Shown: positions 32,315 through 41,082 of the stretch, piece after piece
Numbering within the stretch: the stretch's first letter is position 1
Layout of the letters: the number at the start of each line of letters is the position of its first letter
From: Nitrospira sp. CG24B
Lineage (GTDB): Bacteria > Nitrospirota > Nitrospiria > Nitrospirales > Nitrospiraceae
Assembly (NCBI GenBank): GCA_002869845.2
Contig: NEWS02000004.1
Location: 1,657,295-1,708,800 of the forward strand
DNA: 51,506 nt
Direction: 5' to 3'
Program-made: the position numbers and the translations under genes
The notes under the pieces: model-generated
The model's database searches: none
What the model saw: the letters and a program-made list of their open reading frames with translations, nothing else
What the model was told of the DNA's origin: nothing

Positions 32315-32481
32315 TCACTGATCCCCAAGAACCCACCATGGTCGGCTGGCCGACCATCATCAACACAGAAGCCGTGGTGGCCGCGTTTCTTTTCTCTGTC
32401 GTCGTCGGGCTGTTCTTCGGTCTCTCTCCGGCGAACAAAGCATCGAAGCTGAACCCAATCGAAGCCCTACATTATGAATAG
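32311..32481 (+). CDS. 56-residue membrane protein equal to the C-terminal tail of a MacB/FtsX permease
   Basis: Short frame with ATGA coupling to the upstream ATPase and an 8-base overlap with the downstream ATPase. Residues about 20-42 (EAVVAAFLFSVVVGLFFGLS) are one transmembrane helix; the cytoplasmic tail reads PANKASKLNPIEALHYE. This matches the last helix and end of MacB-type permeases (PARKAAxLxPIEALRYE), with an Asn instead of the usual Arg. No ATP-binding MacB or the remaining permease is present. Either a relic, or a recruited single-helix subunit for the pumps, like other small regulators of P-type ATPases. The position within a tight operon favours a kept role (inference). Confidence 0.6.
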   Translation: MITDPQEPTMVGWPTIINTEAVVAAFLFSVVVGLFFGLSPANKASKLNPIEALHYE

Positions 32482-34990
32482 TCGTGAGACGGATTTCTGG
32501 AGCACATCGGCGGATGAGCTCCTCGACCGCATTCAATCAAGACCTGAGGGCCTTCGTACCGAGGAAGCACAAGAACGCCAAGCACGATATGCTTCTGTCC
32601 GGCTCAAGCCACACCAGGATATTCGCCCCCTGTTCGCGCTGCTCTCGCAATTTCGCAGTCCGATTATCCTTATCCTACTGTGTGCAGCAATTGTGTCGTT
32701 GTTCCTCGCCGATCGAACCGACGCACTCATCATCCTCACCATCATTCTGATCAGCGCGTTGCTCGGATTCTGGCAAGAGCACGGTGCCGCAAAAGCGGTT
32801 GCCGCATTGCTCTCACTCGTTCGGGTCAAGACCGAGATCTGGCGGGATGGCCGACTCATCGAAGTACCGATTGAAGAAGTCGTCCCCGGCGATGTCATCA
32901 ACCTCTCAGCCGGATCCAGCATTCCCGGCGACGGGCTGGTAATTGAATCGAAGGACCTCTTTGTCGATGAAGCCATGTTGACCGGCGAAACCTATCCTGC
33001 TGAGAAATCAGTATCAGTCATTGCCGCCGCAGCCGCATTGAGCCAACGGACCAACAGCGTCTTCATGGGCACACACGTGGTCAGCGGACATGCGAAAGCC
33101 ATCATCGTACACGTGGGCAAGGAAACGGAATTCGGCCGTATCGCCTCTCACGTGATGCTTCGACCTCCGGAATCCGAATTTGAGCGCGGCGTCCGGCGCT
33201 TTGGATATGTGTTGCTCGAAGTGACGCTCCTCCTCGTATTCACCATTTTTGCCATCAACGTGTACCTCCAGCGGCCGGTGCTCGACTCGTTTCTGTTTTC
33301 CATGGCTCTCGCCGTGGGCCTTACCCCACAACTCCTGCCGGTTATCATCAGCGTGAATCTCTCGCATGGGGCGAAACGCATGGCCCAACAGAAAGTGATC
33401 GTCAAACGCCTCGCCTCCATTGAAAACTTCGGGAGTATGAATGTCCTTTGCTCGGACAAGACCGGCACGCTCACCGAAGGCACGATGCGACTGCAAGCGG
33501 CGCTTGATCTGGAAGGTCTCCCCAGCGAGCGCGTCCTTTTCCATGCGGTTCTCAACGCCACCTATGAAACTGGCTTCATCAATCCGCTCGATGAGGCGCT
33601 TCGGACCCGATGCGTTGCTGATCTATCGGGATACCGGAAACTGGACGAGGTACCGTACGACTTCCTCCGTAAACGGCTGTCCATTCTCGTGGCCACACCC
33701 ACGACCCATCTCCTGATTACCAAGGGCGCCGTGGAGCCGATGCTGACCGTCTGCACCAGTGCCGAATTGCCGGAGGGAACGACGGTTCCCATCGGGGAAC
33801 GCAGCGAGAAGATTCAACGGCAGTTTCAGGACCTGAACCGACAAGGTCTTCGGACACTGGGACTGGCCTATCGAGACATGGGCGAGGCGCCTCATATCGA
33901 CAAGACGCATGAAGCGGCCATGACATTCCTTGGACTCTTGGTCTTCGCCGACCCGATCAGATCGGACGTGACAGACACCATTACGGCCCTACGACAACTA
34001 GGCGTCTCACTGAAAATTATCACGGGCGATCACCGACTTGTGGCCGCGCATGTCAGCCAGCAGGTTGGGATGGACCATCAGCGGATCTTGACCGGGCAGG
34101 ACCTTCGTCAGATGGCCGACGAAGCGCTCCTCCAACGGGTCAACGACATTGATGTGTTTGCTGAGGTGGAACCCAATCAAAAAGATCGCATTATTCTGGC
34201 CCTGAAACATTCCGGGAATGTGGTGGGCTATATCGGTGATGGTATCAACGACGCACCGGCCTTGCACGCGGCGGATGTCAGCATCTCCGTCGAACATGCC
34301 GCCGATGTGGCGAAGGATGCGGCGGACATCGTCTTGTTGGAAAACAACCTGACCGTGTTGGTGCATGGAGTCCGTGAAGGACGGACGACCTTCGCCAATA
34401 CGCTGAAGTACGTCTTCATGGCAACGAGCGCTAACTTCGGCAACATGTTCAGCATGGCCGGCGCCTCTCTGTTCCTACCGTTTCTCCCTCTCCTGCCGAA
34501 ACAGATTCTCTTGACGAATTTACTGACCGATATCCCCGAGATGACCATCGCAACCGACAGCGTCGACCCGGAGCTCATCGACCGGCCACGACGGTGGGAC
34601 ATCGCCCTCATTCGAAAATTCATGCTGACGTTCGGACTTGTCAGCTCTGTGTTCGATTATCTGACGTTTGGAGCGCTACTGTTCGTGCTGCAGGCTTCGC
34701 CGGAGCAATTCAGGACTGGATGGTTTGTGGAGTCGGTCATCTCCGCATCAGCCATCGTCTTGGTCATCCGCACCAGGCGTCCCTTTCTCACCAGCAGGCC
34801 GGGACAGTCTCTCGTTCTGGCCACCGTTGCTGTTGTAGGAACCACGCTGCTTCTTCCCTATCTGCCGATAGCTGCCGCGTTTGGATTGACTCCGATGCCG
34901 CCGTCTTTCCTCTTGCTGTTGGCAGTGATTTTGGCCGGCTATGTCCTGACGGCTGAGCTGGCGAAGCGATGGTTTTATTCAAGCAGATGA
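32474..34990 (+). CDS. P-type ATPase of the MgtA (P3B) type
   Basis: An 838-residue pump. Signature region GLTPQLLPVIISVNLSHGAK (about 282-301) and IVKRLASIENFGSMNVLCSD then DKTGTLT (Asp about 328) correspond to the Mg2+-importing MgtA/MgtB class; GDGINDAPAL is at about 587. In Salmonella-type MgtA the helix-4 motif is GLTPEMLP, here Gln replaces Glu, so ion specificity may differ. ATG at 32474 lies within the small gene's end. Paired with the P2C-type ATPase upstream in one operon. A short MgtE-type Mg2+ channel is encoded at 7752. Confidence 0.83.
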   Translation: MNSRETDFWSTSADELLDRIQSRPEGLRTEEAQERQARYASVRLKPHQDIRPLFALLSQFRSPIILILLCAAIVSLFLADRTDALIILTIILISALLGFWQEHGAAKAVAALLSLVRVKTEIWRDGRLIEVPIEEVVPGDVINLSAGSSIPGDGLVIESKDLFVDEAMLTGETYPAEKSVSVIAAAAALSQRTNSVFMGTHVVSGHAKAIIVHVGKETEFGRIASHVMLRPPESEFERGVRRFGYVLLEVTLLLVFTIFAINVYLQRPVLDSFLFSMALAVGLTPQLLPVIISVNLSHGAKRMAQQKVIVKRLASIENFGSMNVLCSDKTGTLTEGTMRLQAALDLEGLPSERVLFHAVLNATYETGFINPLDEALRTRCVADLSGYRKLDEVPYDFLRKRLSILVATPTTHLLITKGAVEPMLTVCTSAELPEGTTVPIGERSEKIQRQFQDLNRQGLRTLGLAYRDMGEAPHIDKTHEAAMTFLGLLVFADPIRSDVTDTITALRQLGVSLKIITGDHRLVAAHVSQQVGMDHQRILTGQDLRQMADEALLQRVNDIDVFAEVEPNQKDRIILALKHSGNVVGYIGDGINDAPALHAADVSISVEHAADVAKDAADIVLLENNLTVLVHGVREGRTTFANTLKYVFMATSANFGNMFSMAGASLFLPFLPLLPKQILLTNLLTDIPEMTIATDSVDPELIDRPRRWDIALIRKFMLTFGLVSSVFDYLTFGALLFVLQASPEQFRTGWFVESVISASAIVLVIRTRRPFLTSRPGQSLVLATVAVVGTTLLLPYLPIAAAFGLTPMPPSFLLLLAVILAGYVLTAELAKRWFYSSR

Positions 34991-35039
34991 AACGGAGCTA
35001 GAGATCGGAAGTTGGCAAGAGTTGGTCGATACGACCCCG

Positions 35040-37208
35040 CTACATCGTGAGCACGACTTCCACCTCGCCGGTTCGGCGGGTCACTCTTACCGCCACTTCG
35101 TTCTCATGACGATCGAGCACGAGATCGAGACGCGCGGTTCCAACCGAGAGGTTCCGAATCTCGACTCGCTCGAGGAACGGAGGCAGCACGGGACGGACGA
35201 AACTCACGAGACGACGAGACGCATCGATCTGTAGGCCCAGGCAAGCTTGCAGCAGCAGGAAGCCCGCGCCGGCCGCCCAGGCTTGCGGCGAGCAGGCGGT
35301 CGGATAGAGAGTGGGGCCTTCGCCTGGCCGTCGGGTGAATCCGCAGAATAATTCCGGCAACCGATGGAGCTCGATGAACAGGCTGGCATCGAAGATGCCG
35401 GTCAAGACTTTCATGGCACCTTGCTTGTCGCCGTACGCTGCCATGCCGGCTGCAATCATGGCGTTGTCATGAGGCCACACCGACCCGTTATGGTAGGACA
35501 TGGGATTGTACCGGACCTCCGATGTGGCGAGTGTTCGGATGCCCCACCCGCTGAAAAAGTCTTCGGTCAGCAATGCCCGTGCTGTCCGCATGCCACGCCC
35601 CTGTTCGGCAATGCCTCCGTAGAGGCAATGGCCTGCATTCGAAGAGCGGACACGGCACGGCTGTCCCCTTCCGTCCAGGGCCAAGGCATAGGAATCGAGC
35701 TCCTTGCACCAGAACGCTCGCTCAAATCGCTCTCTCAGCGAGTCCGCTTCTTTCAGCAACCGATCGGCATGATCGAAATCGCCCAGCAGTCGAGCCAACT
35801 CTGCTGCCGCTCGTTTAGCTCGATACACGTAGGCCTGGACCTCGCACAGCGCAATCGGTCCATCTGCAGCCGTCCCATCGGCATGAAAGACGGCGTCGTG
35901 GGAGTCTTTCCATCCTTGGTGCACCAGTCCGCTGGCGGTCTGCCGAGCATAGGTCGTGAACCCCATACCAGTGGGATCGCCGTACTGATCGATCCACTGG
36001 AGAGCGAGCTGAATATGCGGCCAGAGTGTCGTAAGAAACCGGCGATCGCCGCTCCGTTCGTAGTACGCGCCGGCCAGAACAATGAACAGCGGCGTGGCGT
36101 CGACACTGCCGTAGTACTTGCCGAAGGGGATTTCACCGAGCGCCGCCATCTCCCCTTGACGCGTCTCGTGCAAAATTTTTCCAGGCTCTGCATCCTGTTC
36201 TGGTCGCACTTCCGTGGCTTGTGTCGCTGCCAAAAACCCCAGCACACCCCGCGCGACGGTCGGATTCACCCAGAGCATCTGCAGCGCGGTGATGATGCCA
36301 TCTCGGCCGAACGGCACGCTGAACCAGGGCACTCCGGCGTAGGGATAGAATCCCTGCGGAGTCTCCGAAATCAACATGTGGAGATCGGCAATCGACCGGT
36401 TCAACCAGTGATTGAATTGCTCGTTCGATGTGTAGACATGGGCATCGGTAGCTTTGGCTTTCTGTAACGCGCGGTCGGCCTCGCGGTTGGCGCGGTCGTA
36501 GGAGAGAAACACCCGACTCCGCCGTGGCTTGATCTCACAGGAAATCGAGATCTCCCACGTCATCTCGGCATGCGAGGGAATGTTGGCCTCGATCTTCAAT
36601 CCCTCAAGCGTCACCCGCTTCGGCGTCGGAGAGCACCTGATAGAGGTTCGCCGGATGGTCTCATCAAGTCCTTTGTACCCCAGGACCAGCCCTGTCTTCG
36701 ATCGAATGGTGTTAAGCCGCCATCCTCGACGAGGTCGCTGTCGCCCCCTCGCTTCAAAGAGATCAGCGAAATCCGTATCCATGGCGATCGTGAGCACAAG
36801 GGGAAAGGTCCGGGTCCCGTAGTTATGCACGCGGATGCGCTCATGACAGGTCCCTTCCCAGAGAAACCGCGTACGGCACAGATGGAGCGTGCCGCGCGGC
36901 ACAGGCCGTTGCTCATCCAGCATCAGGTCAGGGTTGGTAAGATCGATCCGCACGAGCGCATTATCTTCTTTCACCATGGCGCTGAGCAGCATCGGGCGCT
37001 GCGCCCCGAGCGAAAGCTCGAATCGGGAGAGGAACCGTGTCCCTTCATGATAGAGCCCCTGCGGGCCCGGGAGGACTTGGTGAATGTCACCGTACCGATC
37101 GAAGACCGCGAAGGTCTCCCCCTGCTTCAACACTTCCGTACGGCCATCCGCCAATGAGGATGAGGCGCGGATGTAATATTGATCCTTCAATTTGATAACA
37201 TCGTTCAT
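35040..37208 (-). CDS. Glycogen-debranching-type amylo-alpha-1,6-glucosidase
   Basis: The protein has 722 residues. Residues 1-300 form the N-terminal glycogen-debranching domain (for example KQGETFAVFDRYGDIHQVLP and GTRFLSRFELSL). The C-terminal (alpha/alpha)6 barrel holds GKYYGSVDATPLFIVLAGAY, VPFGRDGIITALQ and GSVWPHDNAMIAAGM, motifs of the archaeal/bacterial debranching family (GH133/MGH1-like). It hydrolyses alpha-1,6 branches in glycogen. GGGAGCGC precedes the ATG; it follows an MFS gene by 15 bases, so it is last in the minus-strand glycan operon. Confidence 0.88.
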   Translation of the reverse strand: MNDVIKLKDQYYIRASSSLADGRTEVLKQGETFAVFDRYGDIHQVLPGPQGLYHEGTRFLSRFELSLGAQRPMLLSAMVKEDNALVRIDLTNPDLMLDEQRPVPRGTLHLCRTRFLWEGTCHERIRVHNYGTRTFPLVLTIAMDTDFADLFEARGRQRPRRGWRLNTIRSKTGLVLGYKGLDETIRRTSIRCSPTPKRVTLEGLKIEANIPSHAEMTWEISISCEIKPRRSRVFLSYDRANREADRALQKAKATDAHVYTSNEQFNHWLNRSIADLHMLISETPQGFYPYAGVPWFSVPFGRDGIITALQMLWVNPTVARGVLGFLAATQATEVRPEQDAEPGKILHETRQGEMAALGEIPFGKYYGSVDATPLFIVLAGAYYERSGDRRFLTTLWPHIQLALQWIDQYGDPTGMGFTTYARQTASGLVHQGWKDSHDAVFHADGTAADGPIALCEVQAYVYRAKRAAAELARLLGDFDHADRLLKEADSLRERFERAFWCKELDSYALALDGRGQPCRVRSSNAGHCLYGGIAEQGRGMRTARALLTEDFFSGWGIRTLATSEVRYNPMSYHNGSVWPHDNAMIAAGMAAYGDKQGAMKVLTGIFDASLFIELHRLPELFCGFTRRPGEGPTLYPTACSPQAWAAGAGFLLLQACLGLQIDASRRLVSFVRPVLPPFLERVEIRNLSVGTARLDLVLDRHENEVAVRVTRRTGEVEVVLTM

Positions 37209-37223
37209 GAAGCGCTCCCTTTT

Positions 37224-38510
37224 CTACCCTGCGCCCGCTCGACTCATTCGGATAGCCCCCAGGCCCGTCAGCAAGAGAACCAGCGCAATCCCTAACAGAC
37301 CGGTTTCAGGACCCTGGTGTTCCGTGATCCATCCGAATGCGGAGATCCCTCCGATGGCGGCAGTCATGGCCCCGGTTCCATAGAGGCCTAACACTCGACC
37401 GATCATCTGGCTTGGCGCGAGCTCTTGAATGATGCCCCACGCAATTGGGGTAAACGCACCCATCCCACAGCCGATCACTCCCATGAGAAGCCCGGCGAGA
37501 TACGGATCAGGTGTCACGGTCAACACACAGAGCGCTACACCGCTCAAGACACTGGTGGCCATGATCAGACGCATTCGATCCTTGACTCGCCAATCCGTCA
37601 CCCACAGGAGTCCGATCGACGTGACCAATAATCCGGCGCCGAGCGCCGACCAGAGATAGCCGACCTCGACGGGGCCCAGCCCAAGCATCTTCCGAGCGAA
37701 TACTGGGAAAAGCGCATTCAGCGCGCTGGTGCCGAACGTATAGAGAGCAGCGATGCTCGTCAAGAGCAACAATCTTGGTTGAGTGACGACGCTGTAGCGA
37801 AATCCTTCGATCAGATCTTGCAACATGGTGGACCTGGCAGCAGGTGAAGAAACAGGTGTGCCTGGGTTGCGAAAACGAACCAGCAGAAGCAACGCAGCCG
37901 AAACCATATAGGTCGCGGCGTTGAGACATAGCACCTCTTGTGATCCATACGCGGCAATACCAAGCCCGCTGAGCGCCGGACCGAAAATAATACCCAGACT
38001 GGTGGTGCCTTGCAGAAGCGCATTGGCCGCCGTGAATTGCCTCTTCGGCACAAATGCGGGGATCGCCGCCGTAAGCGCCGGACCAAACACCGCCGTGGCG
38101 ATGGCATGGAGAAACACCAGCACATACAACACCGATACCGTAAAGGATTCCACGGGGATGAGACAAGGAATCAACCCGATCAACAACGCGCGCAACACAT
38201 CGCTGGTGATCAGGAGCACCTTTTTCGGAAGACGATCGACATACACGCCGATGAGAGGGCCGAGAACAATCGGGGGGATCGTCTGCAGCAGACCGATCAC
38301 AGAGGTCTTGAGGGGTGACCCGGTCACTGCGTAGACGAACCATAACAGCGCCAGCTTGGAGACGCCGTCGCCTATTTGCGAAATGAGTTGGCCCGACCAG
38401 ACAAGTCCGAAATCGCGGGTCAGAAGGAGTGGACGATTCTCGACCGAGCCGGTGCTTACGTGCTCCGCTGTGGTGGGAGCGCCCGCCAAGGAGCCGGGGC
38501 GTCCCTGCAT
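37224..38510 (-). CDS. MFS transporter (MFS_3/EntS-like)
   Basis: A 428-residue protein with about 12 helices. Starts after a short leader at FGLVWSGQLISQIGDGVSKL, the N-terminal pattern of this MFS group, and carries GPLIGVYVDRLPKKVLL, the loop 2-3 MFS signature. Strongly similar to the MFS protein at 39741-41081. The start overlaps the stop of the BON gene by one base (TGATG), so translation is coupled. Substrate unknown; a role in exporting an envelope metabolite or siderophore is possible. Confidence 0.82.
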   Translation of the reverse strand: MQGRPGSLAGAPTTAEHVSTGSVENRPLLLTRDFGLVWSGQLISQIGDGVSKLALLWFVYAVTGSPLKTSVIGLLQTIPPIVLGPLIGVYVDRLPKKVLLITSDVLRALLIGLIPCLIPVESFTVSVLYVLVFLHAIATAVFGPALTAAIPAFVPKRQFTAANALLQGTTSLGIIFGPALSGLGIAAYGSQEVLCLNAATYMVSAALLLLVRFRNPGTPVSSPAARSTMLQDLIEGFRYSVVTQPRLLLLTSIAALYTFGTSALNALFPVFARKMLGLGPVEVGYLWSALGAGLLVTSIGLLWVTDWRVKDRMRLIMATSVLSGVALCVLTVTPDPYLAGLLMGVIGCGMGAFTPIAWGIIQELAPSQMIGRVLGLYGTGAMTAAIGGISAFGWITEHQGPETGLLGIALVLLLTGLGAIRMSRAGAG

Positions 38511-39553
38511 CAGCTCTCACCTTCCAGTCGTATCTTCTCAGTGTTGACGGCTCGGACACCCGGCACTTGACGGGCTGTCTCGGCAGCTTCGAGTGCGATA
38601 ACCTGGAAACGTACAGTTCCATTGAGCAGGACAACACCGTCCTCGGTCTTCACCTCGAAGTTTGTTGCTTTCAAGGTGGCGCTCTTGGCGAAACGTTCTT
38701 TAATGAGCGCCGTCAGAATTTCATCCTGTTTTTTCAGCAACGACTTTGCCAAGTCCTTGTCCAGAATAATTTTACTGATGACGGTCTTCACGCCATGAAC
38801 GGTCTGCGCAACTTCCGTTGCAGCAGCCTTTTCCTCTTCACTCGTCACACGCCCACTCAAGGTAACCGTTTGCTGATCGTCCTCCACCTCAATCTCGTAG
38901 TGGAAGAGCCGTGCATCTCCCATTAGTGCAAGCTTGACGGACAAGATCAGCGAGCCAAGCGCTTTCTTGGGCGTCTCTTTCACTGGCTCTTTCTCCTTGA
39001 CCGACTCTTTCTCTTTGGCGGACTCCTTCTCTTTCACCGACTCTTTCTCTTTGGCTGGCTCTTTTTCTTTGAGCGGCTGTTTTTCTTTGGCCGGATGCTT
39101 GTCCTTGGCCGGTTGCTTCTCCTTGACCGGCTCCTTCTCTTTGACCGACTCTTTCTCCTGTGCTGGCTCCTTCTCTTTGACTGACTCCTTCTCCTGAGCC
39201 GGTTCCTTCTCTTTGGCTGACTCCCTCTCCTTCATCTCCGGTTCAGACAGCCCATCAGACTTGACGGGAGGTACGAGCTGTGATGGCGCTTTATGTTCAG
39301 ATGATGGCTTGTGCGGTGCCGGCTGACTGTCGGTATCGGCTGGGTGGTGCTGCGGGCGTGGTGTATGCTTCTCCGGCACCACCTCTTTGTGCTCGGTCGA
39401 CGTGTCCGTCTTCGGCGCAGGAGCAGGCTGCGGCTTCGCCTCCGTCGCACCTTCTTTTTCTTGTGTCTCAGAGAACGCTGAACCCGCACCTATCGGCACC
39501 AGTACCAACACATTCAGACCCAGAACGATCAGCGCTCTCGACGATGTGATCAT
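38510..39553 (-). CDS. Exported BON-domain protein with long Lys-Glu repeat
   Basis: A 347-residue protein. Signal peptide (ALIVLGLNVLVLVPIGAGSA). A Pro/His-rich linker precedes a charged low-complexity region (about 105-190) made of about 16 units such as KEKEPAK, KEKESVK and KEKQPAK; the DNA (38985-39240) is correspondingly repetitive. Two BON domains follow (about 205-275 with VTLSGRVTSEEEKAA, and 280-345 with VVLLNGTVRF). BON domains bind membranes or small ligands; the repeat could span the periplasm or bind the cell wall. GAGGAGGA precedes the ATG at 39553. Confidence 0.8.
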   Translation of the reverse strand: MITSSRALIVLGLNVLVLVPIGAGSAFSETQEKEGATEAKPQPAPAPKTDTSTEHKEVVPEKHTPRPQHHPADTDSQPAPHKPSSEHKAPSQLVPPVKSDGLSEPEMKERESAKEKEPAQEKESVKEKEPAQEKESVKEKEPVKEKQPAKDKHPAKEKQPLKEKEPAKEKESVKEKESAKEKESVKEKEPVKETPKKALGSLILSVKLALMGDARLFHYEIEVEDDQQTVTLSGRVTSEEEKAAATEVAQTVHGVKTVISKIILDKDLAKSLLKKQDEILTALIKERFAKSATLKATNFEVKTEDGVVLLNGTVRFQVIALEAAETARQVPGVRAVNTEKIRLEGES

Positions 39554-39680
39554 CGCGCGAGTCCTCCTCGTGAATATCACTCCTGAGATGTTCTCAGGCA
39601 TTGTAACTCGCTCATGATGCGCTGTCATCTGCACCTAGGCGAGAGAACCCCCATCGTCAAGGGGCGGCTCCGATTGACGT

Positions 39681-39701
39681 GCCTCCGGTCGAGCCGGAGG
39701 C
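39681..39701. terminator. Perfect hairpin between MFS and BON genes
   Basis: GCCTCCGG (39681-39688), loop TCGAG, CCGGAGGC (39694-39701): 8 perfect base pairs. A T-rich stretch (TTCTGTCTT) follows only on the plus strand, opposite to the genes, so it may be a pause/processing site more than a classical terminator for the MFS gene. Confidence 0.4.
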
Positions 39702-39740
39702 TTCTGTCTTGTCGTTCAACCAGGCCGTGAGGTCCGGTTT

Positions 39741-41081
39741 CTATGATTGGGCAGTGCTTGGCTGCGGGGTAAAGGAGCCAGATGGAGAAACGGCCAATCC
39801 TCGGGGGTGTGCTTTATAAAAGCTGAAGAGCCACGCGGTCGCAGCCGTCAGAAGAAGAATGAGACTGATCCCTCCTAAACTGGCGGCAGGACCGATGTGA
39901 TCGGCCGCCCATCCAAAACCAGCCATTCCAGCCATCGAAGAGGCCATCCCCCCCGTGGCAAAGCTCGTAAAGACTCGCCCGAGGAGATGCTCCGGCGTCA
40001 ATTCTTGGAGCATCGTCCATACCAAGGGCGTAAACATGGCGGTGCTTCCCCCAATCACCGCAATCAAGACTCCAGCGGCGACGGGAGTATCGAAGAAACC
40101 AAGTGCGGCAACAGCAATGCCGCCGACCGCCAAGGCGCCGGACATGAATCGCAGACGCCACGGTACGTTGCCCTGCGCAATCGATGTCAAACTGAGAGAC
40201 GCGAGCACCATCCCGACGCCCAGCGCCGACCACAGCCATCCAAGCTGGATGGGACCCACACCCAGCACGTCTTTCGCAAAGACCGGCAGGAGAAAGATGA
40301 AGGCACTGAAGCCGACGCTATAGAGGGTGGCCGTCAACATAAGCAGCGTGACGGTCTTCTGTTCGACGAACACGAAGCGGAAACCCGCCCTCAAATCGCT
40401 GGCGATGCCTTCCGTCAACCCTTTGCGTGCAACATGGAAACGGTCGATCGTTTCATGCACCCGAATGGGGAACAGGCAAAGCGCAGAGATAAAAAACGTG
40501 GCCGCATCGACATAGAGCACGTTTTGCGCTCCGATGAGCGCGATCCCGAGGCCACTGACGGCAGGACCCACAAGAAGCCCGACGTTGGTCGTCGTCTGCA
40601 GTAAGGCATTGGCGGCAATCAACCGCTCTTTGGGCACAATAAGAGGAACCGCCGAGGTCATAGCTGGCCCGAAAATCGTGGAAAAGATTGCGGTGGCAAA
40701 CACAAGGATATACAGCCGATCAAGCGACAAGGCCCCCATGGCAAAAAGCACCGGGATCAAGAGCACCATCAGGGTTCGGAGAAGATCCACCCCGATCATC
40801 ACCGGCTTCTTTCGAACGCGATCCAGATAGACACCAATGAGCGGCCCAAACAGCAGGGGGGGTAGTGTTTGAAGCAGTCCAACCACCGCCATCTTGAGCG
40901 CCGAGCCGGTGAGGTCATATACAAACCAGAGCAACGCGACCTTATTGAGGCTGTCGCCGATCTGAGAGATTGTCTGGCCAGCGAACAAAAACCCAAAGTC
41001 TCTAGTTTTGACCAACTCCCAGCCTCGAGCACGGCTCGGAGTTGAACCAGTCTCTTGCGAATGAGTACGTACGTCAGACAT
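39741..41081 (-). CDS. MFS transporter (MFS_3/EntS-like), paralogue of the 37224 protein
   Basis: A 446-residue protein with about 12 helices: FGFLFAGQTISQIGDSLNKV and GPLIGVYLDRVRKKPVM at the same positions as in its paralogue. The ATG at 41081 lies just two bases from the glycosyltransferase stop and has GACGAGG before it; the longer frame to 41339 would run into that gene and is a shadow. The C-terminus is hydrophilic and Ser/Pro-rich (about 20 residues). It probably is co-transcribed with the upstream GT4 gene. Confidence 0.83.
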   Translation of the reverse strand: MSDVRTHSQETGSTPSRARGWELVKTRDFGFLFAGQTISQIGDSLNKVALLWFVYDLTGSALKMAVVGLLQTLPPLLFGPLIGVYLDRVRKKPVMIGVDLLRTLMVLLIPVLFAMGALSLDRLYILVFATAIFSTIFGPAMTSAVPLIVPKERLIAANALLQTTTNVGLLVGPAVSGLGIALIGAQNVLYVDAATFFISALCLFPIRVHETIDRFHVARKGLTEGIASDLRAGFRFVFVEQKTVTLLMLTATLYSVGFSAFIFLLPVFAKDVLGVGPIQLGWLWSALGVGMVLASLSLTSIAQGNVPWRLRFMSGALAVGGIAVAALGFFDTPVAAGVLIAVIGGSTAMFTPLVWTMLQELTPEHLLGRVFTSFATGGMASSMAGMAGFGWAADHIGPAASLGGISLILLLTAATAWLFSFYKAHPRGLAVSPSGSFTPQPSTAQS

Positions 41082-41082
41082 G

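Noticed and set aside
38934..39197. 87-residue Ser/Phe-rich frame opposite the BON repeat
   Set aside because: An antisense reading of the Lys-Glu repeat DNA; the repeat composition explains it.
39681..39701. Classical intrinsic terminator for the upstream MFS gene
   Set aside because: The stem is good but the T-run is on the strand opposite to transcription, so I kept it only as a hairpin of uncertain role.
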